Source: JAOUEA01 sp038249195 (GTDB taxonomy: Bacteria; Actinomycetota; UBA4738; HRBIN12). From it: a DNA stretch of 64,000 nucleotides. The stretch lies in assembly GCA_038249195.1 (NCBI GenBank), contig JBBRWM010000004.1, positions 124,001 through 188,000 on the forward strand, in the 5' to 3' direction. Position 1 is the first letter of the stretch. Each line of letters begins with the position of its first letter. Below the pieces are notes generated by a model. It saw only the letters and a list, made by a program, of their open reading frames with translations, did not search any database and was not told where the DNA came from. The position numbers were made by a program, and so were the translations under genes. This document shows positions 1 to 9,250 of the stretch, piece by piece.

Positions 1-2442
1 GAGCCAGCTGGTGGCGAGCGAGGCGTCCACCGCCCCGCGCGGTCCGCACTCGCCGGAGGGTCCGGAGCGATCGGGTCCGGTGTAGCCCACGATCACGGCC
101 CCGCCCGACAAGGCCGCCCAGTCTCTGCGGAGGGCGATCCGACGCCGGCTCTTTCCCCCGACCCTGACCCCGGGAAGGATCCGGGTGGGGTACCCGTCGA
201 GGGCGACCTCGACGTTGCGGTAGCTCGCGTTCGGAACGTCGGGGATCGTGAACCGCCCGTCTGGACCCGAAACGGCGAAGCGATCCACCGGGACGCCTTG
301 CTGACCGCCGGCGATCCGGATCACGGCGCCCTGAACCGGTGATCCGCCCGCACTCGGATCCACCACGCGTCCGGCGAACGTGCCGCACGCCTCTGGGCAC
401 GACGGCGGCGTGGTGAATTCGGCGTCGGGGTGAAGGTCGAACGTATCGCTGGTGGTGGCGAAGAACCCCATGCCCCGTTCGGCGAACACGTCCCACAGGT
501 CCGCGTGATGGGCGCCGCCGTAGGTCGCGGCGTCGGCCACCAAGATCGCGTCGCGCATGTCGAGGAACGTCGGAGCAGGCGGCGAAAACTCCATGGCGCG
601 CGTCACGAGGCTCTCCGCTACGGAGGAGCCGAGCCGATCCCGAAGCTCCCAGAGCGTCTGCAGCCAGATCTCTCCGTCGGCGTGCACTTCGGGGTGGGTG
701 AAGACGTGGCCGAAGTCTGCGTACGTCAGCCCGCCCGGCCCTGCGCCTCCGGGTGTGTCGGGGCACCCCGCAGCGGGCGTCCCCACGGGGCAGTCGGCGA
801 ACTGGAACCGGACGCCGCCGCCTCCGCTGACCCACGCCCCCATCGCCACGTCGACGGCAGCGGTGTCCGCCTCGTAGCCACCGGCCACGAGCGCGTCGAG
901 CGCGTACCAATCGCTCCAACCCTCGCTGAGGGCGTTCGACTGGGCTCCGAAGAGGGCGTCGGTGCCGTCGGGCATGGTGACGAGTCGGGAGGTGAGCCCG
1001 TGCGTGTACTCGTGATAGACCACGGAGGCGTCCCCCGCCCCATCGGCGGCCGGAAACGCGCGATCCTTCCGGGTCTTGTGGAAGAGATACAGGGACATCC
1101 GGCCGGGACGCCCGTCGGGCGGCGTGTACATGGTGCTGTCGTTCACGAGCGCCGGCCTGCCGTTCCTTCTGCGGTCGGCGCCCACGAGCGTCGCCGCATT
1201 CACCGGATCCCCCCCGCGCCCGCCCCGACCGTCGTGGTTGTTCACCTGGAAGTTCCCCGCGGCCTCGGTGAACCCGATGGGCGCCGCGGCGAGATGGTCG
1301 TGGAACGCGTTCAGGAGGTAGTAGGCCTGCACGGCTTCCTGGCGGCGGTTCGCCTGCCAGCTGTAAGGGACGCGCGGGTCCCAGGTGCAGGGGGTCGCCG
1401 GGCTGCAGTTCTGGGATGTCGTGGACGTGTCGAGGGTCGTGGGCTGGATCCAGGACAGCGAGGCGGCGTCGAGGGCGGGGACCTCGCCGCGCGGATCGAC
1501 ACCGATGTCGCCGTCCTCGGCGGTGTAGACGTGCGCGTTGTTGCCCGACAGGGCGTTGGGGCCGGCGACGGGGAACGTCACGGGCGACTGCACGCCGCCG
1601 TCGTTGGGGAACGGGCCGGGCGCGTGCGGCCAGGCCAGGCCCGTACCCCTCTGATCGGAGCGGACGAGGTTCTCGCTCCAGAGGATCTCCCCGCTCCTGG
1701 CGTCGACCAGCGAGCGGATGACGCGGCGAGGGGAGACCGCCGTGACGGTGTCCCAGGCGGGCGATGCCGCGCCGCCCGCGGTGGGGAACCGCACCCGCAC
1801 CGCGCGGTCGAGGGTCCCCCTCATCGTCGCACGGCGATGCCTGCCACCGGCAGCCGCCCATGCGGTGCCGAGCGCCTCTCGTGCGGAGAGCGTCGGCCCG
1901 GGGGCGGTTTCGAACCGCACGACGTGGTCGACGGGGCCGGACAGCGTCACCAACGATCCGTCTGCTCTGACGGACGCCTTCAGCCCCGCGCCGAACAGCG
2001 GCTCTCCTCCCACCGCCTGCTCCCACGACAGGTGGTGACCGCCGAGGATGTCGACGTAGTCACGACGGAACCGCAGCGAACCGAGGTCGCGCAGGGTGAT
2101 CCCGAATGCCTTGCGATGCGACCGCACGAAGCGGATCGCCACGTCCTTGGGCGCGGCTTCGCTCGGTCCGCCGATCGTGCCGTCCACGTTCGCTACCCAC
2201 CTGATGGCGCCCAGGTAGGCGTCCGTCTGTACGATCGCGCCGGGCCCGATCTGGGTCGCCATCTGCGCCCGAGCGAGCAGCACCGAGGGCGGCGGGAGCC
2301 CGGTGGAAGGGAGCCTGGCACGACCCCCGGGGCGCACGGGCGCCGCCTCGATCGTCGGCGCCGCGAACAGGGCCGCGAGGACCGTCCCCGCGGCGGCGAC
2401 CGCAAGCAGCGAACGACCTGGTCGTTGCGGTCGTGCGGTCAG
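1..2442 (-). CDS. Secreted M36 (fungalysin-type) zinc metallopeptidase, 3' end outside window
   Basis: Read on the minus strand, one open frame of about 814 codons runs off the left edge. It starts with a signal peptide (basic Arg-rich stretch, then LLAVAAAGTVLAALFAAP). An N-terminal propeptide region follows, then the M36 hallmarks: SGNNAHVYT at about 1530-1560, a NAFHD segment near 1300, the zinc motif HEYTH at about 1000-1014 and the downstream EGWSDW (third zinc-ligand Glu) near 915. After the catalytic part comes a beta-sandwich region resembling a carboxypeptidase regulatory domain (about 180-400). It should be an exported protease that degrades extracellular protein. The start is unusual: GGGAGGG at 2449-2455 precedes an in-frame CTG at 2440-2442, and the in-frame GTG at 2469 lies only 1 nt after a -10-like TAGCGT, so it is probably untranscribed. 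The family is clear; the start and missing C-terminus are not settled. Confidence 0.9.
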   Translation of the reverse strand, partial: MTARPQRPGRSLLAVAAAGTVLAALFAAPTIEAAPVRPGGRARLPSTGLPPPSVLLARAQMATQIGPGAIVQTDAYLGAIRWVANVDGTIGGPSEAAPKDVAIRFVRSHRKAFGITLRDLGSLRFRRDYVDILGGHHLSWEQAVGGEPLFGAGLKASVRADGSLVTLSGPVDHVVRFETAPGPTLSAREALGTAWAAAGGRHRRATMRGTLDRAVRVRFPTAGGAASPAWDTVTAVSPRRVIRSLVDARSGEILWSENLVRSDQRGTGLAWPHAPGPFPNDGGVQSPVTFPVAGPNALSGNNAHVYTAEDGDIGVDPRGEVPALDAASLSWIQPTTLDTSTTSQNCSPATPCTWDPRVPYSWQANRRQEAVQAYYLLNAFHDHLAAAPIGFTEAAGNFQVNNHDGRGGRGGDPVNAATLVGADRRRNGRPALVNDSTMYTPPDGRPGRMSLYLFHKTRKDRAFPAADGAGDASVVYHEYTHGLTSRLVTMPDGTDALFGAQSNALSEGWSDWYALDALVAGGYEADTAAVDVAMGAWVSGGGGVRFQFADCPVGTPAAGCPDTPGGAGPGGLTYADFGHVFTHPEVHADGEIWLQTLWELRDRLGSSVAESLVTRAMEFSPPAPTFLDMRDAILVADAATYGGAHHADLWDVFAERGMGFFATTSDTFDLHPDAEFTTPPSCPEACGTFAGRVVDPSAGGSPVQGAVIRIAGGQQGVPVDRFAVSGPDGRFTIPDVPNASYRNVEVALDGYPTRILPGVRVGGKSRRRIALRRDWAALSGGAVIVGYTGPDRSGPSGECGPRGAVDASLATSWL

Positions 2443-2470
2443 TGCGGGCCCTCCCGTCGATGTCCACACG

Positions 2471-2476
2471 ACGCTA
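2471..2476 (-). promoter_or_regulatory. Putative -10 box of the M36 peptidase gene
   Basis: TAGCGT on the minus strand. A transcript starting about 7 nt later would carry the GGGAGGG ribosome site and the CTG codon at 2442 but not the GTG at 2469. No clear -35 element is visible. Confidence 0.4.
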
Positions 2477-2680
2477 ACACCCGGAACCGACGGACCCCCC
2501 GAACGCCGGGGCTCAAGACTGAGGGAAAGATCGTCTCTGCGATGGAGGACCTGGTCGCCGGATCCGTCTGAATTGTCGAATCGTCGATCGGCGAGGTTCC
2601 AGCGGGCGCATCGAGATCAACGACCAACCCGCCTCCGTGGGGGTTGGTGGCCATCGAGACCGACCCTCGCCAGTAGCAGA

Positions 2681-2848
2681 CTAGACGGCGATCCATCCCG
2701 ACACGTTCCGTGGCTGACGGGAGACGATCTGGCTGCCGGTGACGAGCCAAACCAGGCCGAAGATCCCTCCGACGACGAGCAACCTCGCCGAGGTGTCGCC
2801 AGCGAACGCAGCTCCCTTGCTCGCCTGTGCCTGGAGGTCCGCGAGCAC
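2681..2848 (-). CDS. Small single-pass membrane protein, unknown
   Basis: A 55-residue frame starting at GTG 2848; the same frame could start at an ATG at 2950, giving 89 residues. It has one clear hydrophobic span (LLVVGGIFGLVWLV) after a short Gln/Ala/Lys-rich N-terminus and a short basic tail. It lies downstream of the degenerate sensor kinase gene and another tiny membrane ORF on the same strand, so the three may be co-transcribed. No family recognised and no convincing ribosome site; it could be a chance ORF. Confidence 0.35.
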   Translation of the reverse strand: MLADLQAQASKGAAFAGDTSARLLVVGGIFGLVWLVTGSQIVSRQPRNVSGWIAV

Positions 2849-2873
2849 CGTGGGAGCATCACCCGTGGTTGGG

Positions 2874-3005
2874 TCACCCCCTCTCGATCCGTCCCGGGTC
2901 CTTGTTGGGGAGCACGGTGATCGTGAGGATGGCGCTGGTGGCGAACCCAACCATCGTGAGGACGATCACCCTGCGCGTCACGATCTTCGCCGTCCGGGCC
3001 GTCAT
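2874..3005 (-). CDS. 43-residue membrane peptide coupled to sensor kinase
   Basis: The ATG overlaps the stop codon of the preceding kinase gene in an ATGA arrangement, which suggests translational coupling. The product has a basic N-terminus (MTARTAKIVTRR), one membrane span (VIVLTMVGFATSAILTITV) and a short charged tail. A peptide this size next to a membrane sensor could be an accessory subunit, but that is only inference from position. It is too short for similarity to be judged by eye. Confidence 0.45.
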   Translation of the reverse strand: MTARTAKIVTRRVIVLTMVGFATSAILTITVLPNKDPGRIERG

Positions 3006-5107
3006 GCCACCGCCTCCACTGCCAGCGGGACCTTGATCCTGACCGTGGTTCCCTGACCCGGCGCGCTCGCCACCGCGAGCTCCCCTTCGAGCGCGTCCAC
3101 ACGATCCTGCATGATCTGCATCCCCATACCGGCCAGTGTCACCGCGGGATCGAAGCCTCGGCCGTCATCGGCGATCAGCGCCGAGATGCAGGTGCCGTCA
3201 TCGCCGATGGTCACGGTGCATGACGCGCCGTGGGCATGGCGCATCACGTTCTGGATGGCCTGGAGGCAGCAGAAGTAGACACAGGCCTCCACGTCGGCGT
3301 CGAACCGGCGCTCCGCGATGCCGGGCGCGGGTTCCATCCGGGCGGGAGCCTTCGTCTTGCGGATATGGGCTTCCAGCGCAGCGACGATCCCCTTGTCGGC
3401 CAGCAAGGGAGGGAAGATGCCGCGCGCGAGATCACGCAGTCCCTCGAGGGTGTCGTTGGCGCGCTCGGTAAGGTTCTCGAGCTGTTGGTCTGCTGAGGGT
3501 GCCCTCGGGTCGACTGCGTCCAGCGCTCGTCGGATCTCTCGGAGCCGACGTTCCGGGCCTTCGCGGATGTCGCGTTCGAGGCCCCGGCGCTGCGCGTCGC
3601 GGGCCGTCACCAACCGCTCACGCGAGCGCCTGAGGCGATCGGTCTGCACCGCGAGTTCCCCGGCTCGGATCTCCAGCTCTTCCGTCAACCGAACGTTATG
3701 CAGCGCGAGGCCCGCCTGGGTGGCCAGGTCTTGCAGGAGGCGTTCCTCACCGGGTCGTAGGGGTGCGTCGGGAGGCGAGGCCACGTCGATGACGCCGATC
3801 ACATCGCCCCGATAGGCCACATCGAGCGACCGATCGTAGGGACCTCCCGCCTCATCGGGCCATTCGCTCATCCGTTCGGAACCGTCGGGGAGCGCGACGC
3901 GAACACGCGCGGCTCGCGCACCCACCCCGCGCGCGGCAACCTCCGCCATCTGAGGCAGCACCTCCCCCAACGAGATGGAGCCGGCGACTCGGTGAGCCAA
4001 GTTGGCCATCACCTCATAAGGCGTGGCGCGCTTCCCGTATACGAGCCGATTCGCGAAGCGGCGTACCCGCTCGCGCACGGACCCGAAGAGCAGCGCTACG
4101 GTGGCCGTGGCTGCGATCGAGAGCGCCGGATCTCGCGGATCCCTCAGCAGGGACCCCAGGCCTACCACGACCGCCACGTACACGACGGTGATGAACGCCA
4201 CGAGCAGACCGGCAACCACCGTCTTCGAGATGACGACATCGAGATCCCACAGCCGGTATCGCAGGATGGCGATCCCGATCGCGATCGGGATCAGCGCAAA
4301 GGCGAATACCGCATAGATCTGGAGTTGCGCCACCCATCGAGAGGTGAGTGTTCCGGCGAAGGAGTACGGCAGGGAGACGGCCATCACGAACAGGTAGAGC
4401 ACGGCCACGAGGCCCGCGGCGTAGGCGAGCCATCTGATCTGCTGGCGTTCGACTCCGCGTGAACGGCGGAACCGCTGAACGAGCGACACCGCCGAAGCAA
4501 CGATACAGATCGGCAGTAGGACTACCGCGAGGTGCAACGGATCGAGGATCGGGTTCAGAACGTGGATCCCGAACGGGTTGTCGATCTTGATCTGCGAGGA
4601 GATGTTGATCGGCCCGTCGAAGAACAAGGTCGCGATGGAGCCGAGGATGAGCGCCACCGTGGTCAGCCAGGCGAGCCAGCGCCACCGGGGCGAGGGTAGG
4701 TGTCCGTCGGGGTAGAGGAGGATCGTGTATGTGGCCAACAACCCTATCGCGGGGAGCCACGTCCACTGATCGGAGGCGAGGATCCAGTCGCTGAACGGCA
4801 GCGGATGCACGAAGATCGAGTAGAGGCCATAGTCGTGGCCGGGCGTCGACCACGCCAGTCCGCTCGCCAGCAGGAGCCAGCCGATCGGGTGCTCTGGCAG
4901 GCGGAGGGCGATAAGAAGTCCGGCGATGGGGAAGCTGAATAGCGCGAGGGCGAACAGGAGGTTCTGCAGGAAGCTCCCGTTGCTGTTCCATCCGGCGTCC
5001 GTCTGCGTGTTCCGAAGCAGCCAAGCGAACCACATCTGGGACACGAGTCCGGCGGAGTTCAGGGCGAAGACCGACCATGCAAGTACGCGCTTGGTGGGGA
5101 CGGTCAC
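3002..5107 (-). CDS. Membrane GAF histidine kinase paralogue lacking the phospho-acceptor His
   Basis: 701 residues. The N-terminal half has about ten membrane spans, followed by the linker motif FANRLVYGKRATPYEV, a GAF-like domain (about 385-500), a dimerisation segment and a C-terminal HATPase_c domain with N-box (AIQNVMRHA), G1 (DDGRGFD) and G2 (GMGMQIM). Sister kinases have LERNIHDGAQQ at the phospho-acceptor; this one reads LERDIREGPER, so the His is Arg (codon 3563-3565, about residue 515). The ATP site looks intact but autophosphorylation on the usual His is impossible. The GTG start at 5107 overlaps the stop of the upstream kinase gene (GTGA), indicating coupled translation. A pseudokinase that binds or regulates the neighbouring kinases is the simplest reading. 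Confidence 0.88.
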   Translation of the reverse strand: MTVPTKRVLAWSVFALNSAGLVSQMWFAWLLRNTQTDAGWNSNGSFLQNLLFALALFSFPIAGLLIALRLPEHPIGWLLLASGLAWSTPGHDYGLYSIFVHPLPFSDWILASDQWTWLPAIGLLATYTILLYPDGHLPSPRWRWLAWLTTVALILGSIATLFFDGPINISSQIKIDNPFGIHVLNPILDPLHLAVVLLPICIVASAVSLVQRFRRSRGVERQQIRWLAYAAGLVAVLYLFVMAVSLPYSFAGTLTSRWVAQLQIYAVFAFALIPIAIGIAILRYRLWDLDVVISKTVVAGLLVAFITVVYVAVVVGLGSLLRDPRDPALSIAATATVALLFGSVRERVRRFANRLVYGKRATPYEVMANLAHRVAGSISLGEVLPQMAEVAARGVGARAARVRVALPDGSERMSEWPDEAGGPYDRSLDVAYRGDVIGVIDVASPPDAPLRPGEERLLQDLATQAGLALHNVRLTEELEIRAGELAVQTDRLRRSRERLVTARDAQRRGLERDIREGPERRLREIRRALDAVDPRAPSADQQLENLTERANDTLEGLRDLARGIFPPLLADKGIVAALEAHIRKTKAPARMEPAPGIAERRFDADVEACVYFCCLQAIQNVMRHAHGASCTVTIGDDGTCISALIADDGRGFDPAVTLAGMGMQIMQDRVDALEGELAVASAPGQGTTVRIKVPLAVEAVA

Positions 5108-7203
5108 GAGCCGACTCCCGCGCCCGTCGGCACCTGACCGCTCACTGCCGTTCCGTGTCCGGGGGCCGACGAGATCACGACGTCGCCCCCGAGCACGGCG
5201 AGCCGGTCGCGCATGCCGACCAGCCCGGTCCCGCCGCCGTTCGCCGCCGTATCGAACCCAACGCCGTCGTCCTGCACCTCGAATGCGAGTGAGCCGTCCC
5301 GCTCGGAGAAGGCCACGCGGATCGAGCTGGCTTCGGCGTACTTGGCCGCGTTCTGAAGTGCCTCCAAGACGGCGAAGTACACGGCCGCCTCCATATCGAG
5401 AGGGTAGCGGCCGATGCCGTCCGTCTGGAACCACACGGGAAGCGCCGATGCGGCGTACCGGGAGGCGAGCGCCGCGACCACGCCTTCGTCCTCCAGCAGC
5501 GGCGGGTAGATCCCCAGGGCCAGCGCACGCAATGTGTCGAGCGCGTCGTCGACCTGGCCGCCGATCGCCTTGAGCATGGCCCGCGCTCGCTCCGGGTCGC
5601 GGGTGAGGGAGCTACGTGCGAGCCTTAGCTTCACGGCCAGGGCCACCAGATGCTGTTGCGCGCCGTCGTGGATGTTGCGTTCGAGTCGTCGGCGCTCCTC
5701 GTCCTGAGCCACCACGATCCGCTGGCTTGAGGCCTGCAACTCGGCCGCCTGTCGGGTTATCACGTCGAGCCGCGCCTCGAGGTCGGCGGTGAGGCGAACG
5801 TTCGACACGACCACCCCCGCCTGCGCGGCCAGGTCGTCGACGAGGCTCCGCTCTTCGGGCGTCAGCGGCTCTCCGCGTGGCTTGTCGACCGCGATCGCGC
5901 CCAGGAGCTCGTTGCGGTAGCGGACGGGAGCCACGTGCTGGGCGTCCAGATCGGGGAGCTCGTCCCCCTCCGAGGGCACTGGCGGTGGTTCAGGCTGCCC
6001 GTCCTGTGGCCAGCTGGACGCCAGTCGCAGCTCATCGGCGAGACGCAGCCAGATCGTGGCGTGCTCGGCCTTCACCCCCTCCGCGATGACCCGGACGGTG
6101 CGAGGGAGAACATCCTCGGTGGCATACGTGCTCCCGACACGTTCGCTGAACCTGGTGAGCACCTCGTAAGGGGTCGCGCGATGGCCGTACACGAGCCGGT
6201 TCGCGAACCGCTGAACGCGGTCGCGGACTGGCTGGAACGTCACAGCCACCACCCCGGTCGCCAGGGTCGAGAGCCCGAGGTTCCCTGCGCCAAGGCCTAG
6301 TACGAGCCGGATACCCACCACGATCGCCACGTATACGGCCCCGATGAAGACCACCAGGATCGCGTACACGATGGTCTTCGAGATCACGAGATCGATGTCG
6401 TAGAGGTGGTACCTAAGGACCGCGATGGTGACCGCCGCCGGGATCCCCAAGGCGATGCTCAGGATGAAGCCGATCCAGCCGATGGCACCGATCCAGTCGG
6501 GTGCAGGGCCTGCCGCGTTGAGCCACGCCAGGCCGAAGAAGATGGTCGCCAGGGCGCTCACGGCAACCAGCCAGCGCAACTGCTGTCGCTCCTCGCCCCT
6601 CGACCTACGGAAGCGAATGATGACGGAGACGACGCACGCGATCGCTCCCACGAGGAAGCCGATGGCCGCGAGCTGGCCGAGCACCGACGCGACCCTCGCC
6701 AGCGATGGCACGCCGAGAGGGTTCACGATGTCCTCGCCGAAGTTGGCATCCGTGGTTCCCGGGCGCAGCAAAGAGCTGAGCACGGCCAGGGCCGCCGAGA
6801 CCATGATGAGCCAGGCGATAGGTTCCCACCGCTTCGACGGCGGGCGCCCGGTGGGGAACCACAGCAACACGAGGGCGAAGGCGACCACGACGAACACGTC
6901 TGCGACTTGATAGAGGACAGCCGCGTAACCCGCACCAGGGAGCCACCGCATGGTGGTCGCATGCAGATAGAGGTAGGTCTCCGAAGCGACCGATAGGAGA
7001 GCGCCTGCAGCGGCTATATCGAAGAGCCACCCCAGCCGGTTGCCTGAGCGCACGAGGATCAGCGTTCCCAGGCCCGCGACGAGGATCGGGATCAGGGGCG
7101 CCACGCCTTGGTCCTTCCATCCGAGGACGGAAGCCGTCACGCTCAAGACCGCGGTCGTGCCGAAGATGGTCCAAGCGGCCCGCCGCGTGTCGCGAGCGTT
7201 CAC
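5104..7203 (-). CDS. Membrane GAF sensor histidine kinase (NarL-type partner)
   Basis: 699 residues, with the same layout as its neighbours: multi-span N-terminal membrane domain (to about residue 330), FANRLVYGHRATPYEVL linker, GAF domain, HisKA_3-type dimerisation domain with intact phospho-acceptor (ERRRLERNIHDGAQQ) and HATPase_c with G1 DDGVGFD and G2 GTGLVGM. It should autophosphorylate and pass phosphate to a NarL/LuxR-type response regulator, such as those encoded at 9251-9919 or 9964-11247. The GTG start at 7203 overlaps the TGA that ends the upstream kinase remnant, and its own stop overlaps the next start, so all three are transcribed together. The sensed signal cannot be read from the sequence; membrane and GAF domains suggest a membrane-linked or small-molecule cue. 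Confidence 0.93.
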   Translation of the reverse strand: MNARDTRRAAWTIFGTTAVLSVTASVLGWKDQGVAPLIPILVAGLGTLILVRSGNRLGWLFDIAAAGALLSVASETYLYLHATTMRWLPGAGYAAVLYQVADVFVVVAFALVLLWFPTGRPPSKRWEPIAWLIMVSAALAVLSSLLRPGTTDANFGEDIVNPLGVPSLARVASVLGQLAAIGFLVGAIACVVSVIIRFRRSRGEERQQLRWLVAVSALATIFFGLAWLNAAGPAPDWIGAIGWIGFILSIALGIPAAVTIAVLRYHLYDIDLVISKTIVYAILVVFIGAVYVAIVVGIRLVLGLGAGNLGLSTLATGVVAVTFQPVRDRVQRFANRLVYGHRATPYEVLTRFSERVGSTYATEDVLPRTVRVIAEGVKAEHATIWLRLADELRLASSWPQDGQPEPPPVPSEGDELPDLDAQHVAPVRYRNELLGAIAVDKPRGEPLTPEERSLVDDLAAQAGVVVSNVRLTADLEARLDVITRQAAELQASSQRIVVAQDEERRRLERNIHDGAQQHLVALAVKLRLARSSLTRDPERARAMLKAIGGQVDDALDTLRALALGIYPPLLEDEGVVAALASRYAASALPVWFQTDGIGRYPLDMEAAVYFAVLEALQNAAKYAEASSIRVAFSERDGSLAFEVQDDGVGFDTAANGGGTGLVGMRDRLAVLGGDVVISSAPGHGTAVSGQVPTGAGVGS

Positions 7204-8601
7204 GTGACCACCTCGGTCGGAAGCGTTCCCTCCACCGTGATGCCCTGCCCCGCGCCGCTCATGACCCGGACCTCGCCATCGAGTGCCGCCAGTCGGTCGG
7301 CCATGCCCTGCAAGCCGGTCCCGTGGGACGTGGAGGACGGATCGAACCCGGCGCCGTCATCGGTCACTTGTCTCCAGCGCTTCTTCCGGCCAAGCGGCCG
7401 CGGCCCTGAGGTCGCGACCCGCGCGGAGCCAGACGCTAACCTCGCTCGCCCCGGTCCCGTCGGCCAAGAGTCGCGTGAGCCGGGGCAGCACGTCCTCCAT
7501 GGAGTACGAGCCGGAGAGGCGCTCTGCGAACTCCGAGAGCACCTGATGAGGGGTCGCCCGCTCCCCGTAGACGAGCCGACTGGCGACCCGTTGCAGTCGT
7601 CGTCGGACCGGTTGGAACGCGACGGCGATCACCGCAACGGCCGCGGCGGAGAGCACGGGGCTGGTCCCCGAGCCCACCAGCGCGCCCACGCCGGCCACGA
7701 TCGCGACGTAGACGAGAGCGATCAGCATCGCGAGCACGCCGTAGACGAGCGTCTTCGAGATGACGACGTCGATGTCGTACAGGCGGTACTTCAATATCCC
7801 GACGGCGATCGCGACGGGGATCGTCATGGCGCCGAAGACGATCACGGCCTCGAGGATGTTGGCGGCCACCTTGCCGCCGCCTGCCATCGCGTACGCGATG
7901 AAGTACGCGGTGAACGAGACCACGACCACGGCCACCGAGAACGCGATCCAGCGCATCTGCTCGCGCTCGTCGCGCGTGGCGCGGCGCAGGCGGACGACCA
8001 GACTGGCCAGCGCGGTGAGCAGCAGCATGAAGAAGAAGATGCTTCCGACGGTCGTTGCGTAGTACATCCCTGCGATGCCTAAGGGGTTCTCCGTGCCCTC
8101 GTAGATCAGGGGCTTGTCGGTGAGGATCCCGGAAACGACGGTGACGAGCGCCCCGGCCACGCACAGGCCGATCCATCGGCCCCAGCGGCGGGAGACGGGC
8201 GTCCGTCGGGGAACAGCGCCATGGCGAGCGCCAGTGACCCGAGCCCCAGGTACCACACCCAGTCGGAGGCGGTGGCCACGATCCGCGCGGAGATCGAAGC
8301 GCTCCCGTGGATCCCGACGGCCCACAGGGCCCCACGCCTCATCCAGCGCCTGGAGGCTCGTCGCCAGGGCCCCGCCCAGGCAGAGCCACCCGATCGGATT
8401 CGAGGGCCGCGCGCGTACGAGGATCACGCCCGTCACGGCGAACTCCAGCGCCAGCAGCACGGGGAACCCTCGGAAGCCGAACGACTGTGGTGGCATGGGG
8501 GCGCGGAGCGAGATCCCGTAGAGGTAGAGGCTCGCGACGCAGATCAGACACGCGATCCCCGCGATGATCCACGCGGCCCGGTTGGAGGTGCGCGCGTTCA
8601 T
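7200..8601 (-). pseudogene. Decayed membrane sensor histidine kinase with internal deletion
   Basis: Starts at ATG 8601 (MNARTSNRAAW, close to the next gene's N-terminus). The membrane half is present, but two compensating frameshifts scramble about 45 residues: an extra G near 8328-8335 and a missing base near 8190-8200. Between them another frame carries the expected sequence, ending in MALFPDGR. The GAF domain stops after WPEEA and the frame ends at 7357. In a different frame, 7200-7370 still encodes the very end of a kinase (G1 DDGAGFD, G2 GTGLQGM, then VEGTLPTEVVT and stop). Against intact sisters roughly 230 residues are gone, including the phospho-acceptor His and N-box. It may still be translated as a truncated membrane protein, and its tail overlaps the next start. 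Confidence 0.85.
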
Positions 8602-8799
8602 GCGGTCCCTTCGTTGCCGCGTCTGTTCGCGGGCGCCATGGACCTGGTCATCGCCATGGAGGGATTGTCGTGCCTGCGGCCGGTCGGAGCGAGGGGGAGT
8701 TCCCCCCGATTCCCGGCGAGGAACCTTCCCCGCCTCCGGGTGCTGGCACCCCCCGCCAACCGTGGTGGCGGCCGGGTCGTTCCGGCTGGTCACGGCGCC

Positions 8800-8805
8800 T
8801 ACGGT
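8800..8805 (+). promoter_or_regulatory. Putative -10 box of the usp gene
   Basis: TACGGT, followed about 20 nt later by a strong ribosome site (GAAGGAGG at 8821-8828) and the ATG at 8835. The 8602-8834 intergenic stretch otherwise shows no gene. Confidence 0.35.
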
Positions 8806-8834
8806 GGGTCGCACGGGCGAGAAGGAGGCACCTC

Positions 8835-9242
8835 ATGAAGAAGATCCTGGTCGGCACCGACACCACGGCCTCGGCGGACCTGGCCGTTCAAGATGCCGCC
8901 GAACTGGCTCGGGCGCGCGGCGCCGAGCTCCTCGTGCTCTACGTGGCGCCGGCAGATGGCCTCCTGTCCGTCGTCGATCCGGGGAAGGCAGCCAACCCCG
9001 AGAGCTACCTCGCGGGACTCGCTCGTCGGTTCGAGGGGGTCTCGACGTCGATCCGGACCGAACGTGGCGATCCCGCCGAGCGGATCTGCCAGGTGGCGGC
9101 AGATGAGGCCGCCGACACCATCGTGGTAGGCAACCGGGGGGCGCACGGCGGCCGCTGGCGGGTGCGCGACAGCATCCCCAACCTGGTCCTGCGGCATTCG
9201 CCTTGCAGCGTGTTCGTGGTCGACACGAGGAGAGCGCAGTAG
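8835..9242 (+). CDS. Universal stress protein (UspA family)
   Basis: 135 residues, one Usp domain: N-terminal KKILVGTDTT strand and loop, and the ATP-binding loop GNRGAHGGRWRVRDSIPN near the C-terminus. In the usual G-2X-G-9X-G-S/T pattern the last Gly is Asp here (DS), while the following Ser is kept. Typical role: a small cytoplasmic nucleotide-binding protein that helps survival under starvation or low oxygen; in mycobacteria several are under the DosR two-component system. Preceded by GAAGGAGG and sitting between sensor kinases and response regulators, it is a likely output gene of this island. It converges with the regulator gene starting at 9919. Confidence 0.9.
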   Translation: MKKILVGTDTTASADLAVQDAAELARARGAELLVLYVAPADGLLSVVDPGKAANPESYLAGLARRFEGVSTSIRTERGDPAERICQVAADEAADTIVVGNRGAHGGRWRVRDSIPNLVLRHSPCSVFVVDTRRAQ

Positions 9243-9250
9243 TGCGAGCG

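Noticed and set aside
430..2571. Long plus-strand open frame (713 codons) opposite the M36 peptidase
   Set aside because: Its translation is Arg/Gly/Pro-rich without domains, while the minus strand carries a signal peptide, HEYTH and other M36 motifs. It is an antisense shadow caused by high GC.
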